64,000 nt of DNA from Variovorax sp. PBS-H4 (GTDB lineage Bacteria; Pseudomonadota; Gammaproteobacteria; Burkholderiales; Burkholderiaceae_C), in the NCBI RefSeq assembly GCF_901827205.1, contig NZ_LR594675.1:5264001-5328000 (forward strand), in the 5' to 3' direction. Below, piece by piece: positions 61,700 to 64,000 of the stretch; positions within the stretch are counted from its first letter, which is position 1; every line of letters begins with the position of its first letter. The notes beneath the pieces were generated by a model. The model saw only the letters and a program-made list of their open reading frames with translations, had not been told where the DNA came from and ran no database searches. Both the position numbers and the translations under genes were made by a program.

Positions 61700-62413
61700 T
61701 CAAGTGTTGACCGTGAGCGCGATCGGCATCAGGTCGGCCGGCTGCTTCCGCGTCTCCAGGTACATCTGCAGCCAGTTCGACCATTCAACCGTCAAGTGGT
61801 CTACGTGGCCGGACACGAGGGCCTGCGGCGCGGCGGCGCCCCACCAGACGATGAACCGGGCTTCGAAGCCGGAGGGCGTGTCACGCAGCTGATGCGCCAT
61901 GTAGGCGAAGGTCTGCCCATTCCTGCAGACGCCACGCCCCAGCCACCTGTGGGGAAACGCGGGGTCCATGGGGACCGGCAACTCGGCGTCGTCCGGCAGG
62001 ACTTCCAATCGCAGCAGACTTGGCTTCGCGGTGTGGCCTGCGACTTCGAGGATGCCGATCGCCCCGCCCTCGAGCAGAAGCTTGCCGAGATGGTCCGGGT
62101 GAGCGCGCTGCATGGCCTTGCCGTTGGCGCCGCTGTAGCCGGTTCGCACCCAGTCCAGGAATTCCGCGCTGTTGCCTTCGGACACGAGCGCGGTCGCCTT
62201 CGATTCGACGTATTCGCCCTTGGACGCCGCAGCCCACGATTCCTTCTCCGCGTCGGATTCCTCCAGTTCCTTCGCGAACAGCTTCGCCATGCCTTCCACA
62301 CCCAGCTTGTCCGTGAGCAGGCTCATCATGTGCCTGGCACGGCGCACTTCCATGCGACGGATCGTGTCCTGCGACACGGCCTCGCCGTTGTTCTGAAAAA
62401 CGAATTTCTGCAT
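61700..62413 (-). CDS. Protein of unrecognised family, 237 residues
   Basis: I do not recognise this family. The protein begins MQKFVFQNNGEAVSQDTI and has a charged helical N-terminal half (RRMEVRRARHMMSLLTDKLG; KELEESDAEKESWAAASKGEYV) and a beta-rich second half with a repeated tryptophan pattern (HRWLGRGVC, ARFIVWWGAAAP, LTVEWSNWLQMYLETR). No signal peptide or membrane segment is visible. The ATG at 62413 has GGAGACC upstream. It precedes the Bug gene by 38 bases and is the first gene of the Bug-lactonase-ligase run, so it may be an enzyme of that pathway. Confidence 0.75.
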   Translation of the reverse strand: MQKFVFQNNGEAVSQDTIRRMEVRRARHMMSLLTDKLGVEGMAKLFAKELEESDAEKESWAAASKGEYVESKATALVSEGNSAEFLDWVRTGYSGANGKAMQRAHPDHLGKLLLEGGAIGILEVAGHTAKPSLLRLEVLPDDAELPVPMDPAFPHRWLGRGVCRNGQTFAYMAHQLRDTPSGFEARFIVWWGAAAPQALVSGHVDHLTVEWSNWLQMYLETRKQPADLMPIALTVNT

Positions 62414-62489
62414 GTCGGTCTCCGGGTTGAATGCATGCGTTGCGGTTGATGGCTTCACACCCGAGATTCGGCGTGTTGAAGGTCGTTGA

Positions 62490-62533
62490 CTATACGTATG
62501 GATAAAGTCTAGGATCAAAGTCAGCCTATACGT
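62490..62533. promoter_or_regulatory. Paired CTATACGT sites, candidate TetR operator
   Basis: CTATACGT occurs at 62490-62497 and again at 62526-62533, 36 bases apart, in the divergent region between the unrecognised gene and the TetR gene. The first copy includes the palindrome ATACGTAT (62492-62499). Position and spacing fit an operator for the adjacent TetR regulator; this is an inference. Confidence 0.4.
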
Positions 62534-62626
62534 GTCAGGGTTTGCACGAAGGAATCGAGCAGCGTCTGGCCATGCGGGTGGCTGTACCACGGCTCCTCCT
62601 GTACGGTCGTATAAGATGGTGGAGCA

Positions 62627-63367
62627 ATGCAAATCAAGGCCAATTCCCCCCCGCGTCACCCCCCCTCGGGCGCCGGTTCGACAGGTCCGAAGCGACGGGC
62701 GGACAGCGAGGCGACCCGCCAGCGAATACTCGACTGCGCCGAGAAGCTGTTCTCCGACGCCGGCTTCCATGCCACCTCGGTGCGCGACATCGCGACGCTG
62801 GCGGAATGCCAGTTCGCCCTCATCGGCTACCACTTCGGCGCAAAGTCGGAACTGCTGGACCATGTGCTCGGGCGTCGTTCGTCTGTGCTGAACGAGGAGC
62901 GCATGGAGCGGCTCGATCGCCTTCGCGATCGCAGCAAGGGAAAGCCGATCGCCATTCGCAAACTGGTCGAGGCTTTCGTCGGAGCCATCATGGAGCGTGC
63001 GAGCCAGGGCGACGCAGGGTGGTCCAACTACACCCGGCTGATCGCCGCCATCGCCATCAGCGCGGAGTGGAGCTACCTGACGGACAAGCACTTCAACCAG
63101 GTGGCTCGCCAGTACGTTGCCGAGATGAAGCGGTCTCTGCCGAAAGTCACCGACGAACGCCTGCACCAAGCGTTCTTTTTCCTGTTGGGCGCCATGTGCA
63201 CCGTCTGCGCGCGGCCCGATCGGGTCGAGACGCTATCGCAGGGTCGCTTCGGCTCCAAGGAAGTCGCTCACATGACCGAGAGCCTGTACACGTTCCTTGC
63301 GGGCGGGATCACGGCCGTGGCCGAAAGCGCAGGTGCGGACAAACTCGCGGAACCCGGACGATCCTAG
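62627..63367 (+). CDS. TetR-family regulator
   Basis: The gene encodes a 246-residue TetR-family repressor. After a proline-rich lead of about 25 residues, the DNA-binding domain reads RQRILDCAEKLFSDAGFHA, TSVRDIATLAE and YHFGAKSELLDHVL (about residues 28-80). The helical effector domain has a long FVGAIMERA...WSNYTRLIAAIAIS segment of the CecR/YbiH type. It is divergent from the unrecognised gene and the Bug operon, its likely targets. Confidence 0.93.
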   Translation: MQIKANSPPRHPPSGAGSTGPKRRADSEATRQRILDCAEKLFSDAGFHATSVRDIATLAECQFALIGYHFGAKSELLDHVLGRRSSVLNEERMERLDRLRDRSKGKPIAIRKLVEAFVGAIMERASQGDAGWSNYTRLIAAIAISAEWSYLTDKHFNQVARQYVAEMKRSLPKVTDERLHQAFFFLLGAMCTVCARPDRVETLSQGRFGSKEVAHMTESLYTFLAGGITAVAESAGADKLAEPGRS

Positions 63368-63631
63368 CCGTCTCCCAGCGGGCTAGCCGTTGAGTCGCAC
63401 AGGATCTCCTCCGACGACTACCGGGGCAAGCCCGGAAGTCTCGGCCACAGTGAAAGCGGCGCAGCGCGTTCAACCGGAGGCACATTTCGCCTACAAGTCT
63501 GCTGTCAGTCAAATGCGCAAATCGCCTGCATGAACGGCCGTGCAGCACGCGTAAGACATATCCAGGAGATGTCGGCGACCGAGCGGCGCTGGCAGCCACA
63601 TCCGGATGATTGGCTGAAGGAGTACAACAAC
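63368..63631. other. Intergenic region, nothing recognised
   Basis: These 264 bases separate the TetR gene from a small DUF3606 gene. No hairpin with T run or protein-like frame stands out, apart from the AAGGAG site of the next gene. Confidence 0.4.
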
Positions 63632-63811
63632 ATGACAGACGACAAGACAAAGGTGGGCGGCCAGGACCGCGCGCGCATCAACTTGAACGAAGACTACGAG
63701 GTCAGGGACTGGGCCAAGTCGCTTGGCGTCACCGAGGACGAGCTGCGCAAGGCGGTCGCCGCGGTGGGCAACCAGGCCGATAAGGTGCGCGAGTTCCTGA
63801 AGAAGAAATGA
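63632..63811 (+). CDS. DUF3606 small protein
   Basis: The gene encodes a 59-residue protein of the DUF3606 family: MTDDKTKVGGQDRARINL, EDYEVRDWAKSLGVTEDEL, and KAVAAVGNQADKVREFLKK. The family is frequent in soil proteobacteria and has no established function; the charged first third and the helical second part suggest a small cytosolic binding protein. ATG at 63632 lies about eleven bases after AAGGAG. Confidence 0.92.
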   Translation: MTDDKTKVGGQDRARINLNEDYEVRDWAKSLGVTEDELRKAVAAVGNQADKVREFLKKK

Positions 63812-64000
63812 AAGCCACCCGGACCGTCCCTCGGAGCTGATCGCGGACAAGGGCGGCTGCACCTGCGGTGGCGCAGCAGCACCATGCGAATGCAACCCCG
63901 ACGCGCACGTCAAGTGGGCGATCGTCTTTACCTCAGTCGATCCTGCCCTCGACGTGTTTGCTAGTCGCCTGCACTAGATTCGGCTGCGCCTGTCCTCATG
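63812..64000. other. Right window edge, nothing recognised
   Basis: No gene or RNA could be supported in the last 189 bases. Confidence 0.4.

Noticed and set aside
1..64000. CRISPR arrays
   Set aside because: No regularly spaced short repeats were found on reading through.

Overview
The window looks like chromosome of a GC-rich betaproteobacterium of the Comamonadaceae, most probably Variovorax or a close relative. The grounds are a Burkholderiales-type trimeric porin, four tripartite-tricarboxylate (Bug/TctC-like) binding proteins, many LysR regulators, and a hemW-rdgB-rph-PP2C-kinase // yicC-gmk-rpoZ-spoT // greB block in the order usual for that family. The genus is an inference from gene content.

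Left flank (1-9.7 kb): the end of an acyl-CoA ligase, a porin, a DUF1488-like protein, an acetolactate-synthase-type enzyme divergent from an Lrp/AsnC regulator, and a minus-strand operon (HAD hydrolase, Bug receptor, D-threonine-aldolase/D-serine-dehydratase-like enzyme, RidA) divergent from a LysR gene.

Accessory island (about 9.9-32.1 kb): hand-counted sample lines give 53-67% GC, against about 73-75% in sample core lines. It carries two related sets, each with an adenosine/adenine-deaminase-family enzyme, an NMT1/SsuA-type binding protein and a LysR regulator. Between them lie a long minus-strand operon (ADP-forming acyl-CoA synthetase, enoyl-CoA hydratase, SsuBC-type ABC transporter, FlK-like thioesterase, class II aldolase) and a divergent S-adenosylhomocysteine hydrolase gene preceded by an SAH riboswitch. 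A 2-hydroxyacid dehydrogenase, an FMN-dependent 2-hydroxyacid oxidase, an LLM flavin monooxygenase and a C1-type flavin reductase with a MarR-like tail complete it. The right edge holds two decayed IS21 istB fragments next to tRNA-Ser(UGA). The island reads as an undescribed catabolic system, perhaps for an adenosyl or other purine-nucleoside compound; the substrate is unknown.

Core block (32.1-42.4 kb): tRNA-Ser, a TetR regulator, hemW, rdgB, rph, a PP2C phosphatase and a Ser/Thr kinase on the minus strand; yicC, gmk, rpoZ and bifunctional spoT on the plus strand; greB on the minus strand.

Right accessory region (42.4-64 kb): a lower meta-cleavage pathway (hydratase, acetaldehyde dehydrogenase, hydroxy-oxovalerate aldolase) runs by overlap into a 1183-residue indolepyruvate-ferredoxin-oxidoreductase-type enzyme, which has a repeat element inserted in frame. 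A LysR-Bug pair follows, then a CocE-like hydrolase, BKACE (DUF849), SDR and NIPSNAP operon, and an MDR gene. On the opposite strand come an acyl-CoA ligase, a decayed second BKACE, an SMP-30-like lactonase, a Bug receptor and an unrecognised protein; a TetR gene and a DUF3606 gene follow on the plus strand. A 127-bp leader sequence is duplicated at 42571 and 51211, bracketing the meta-pathway block.
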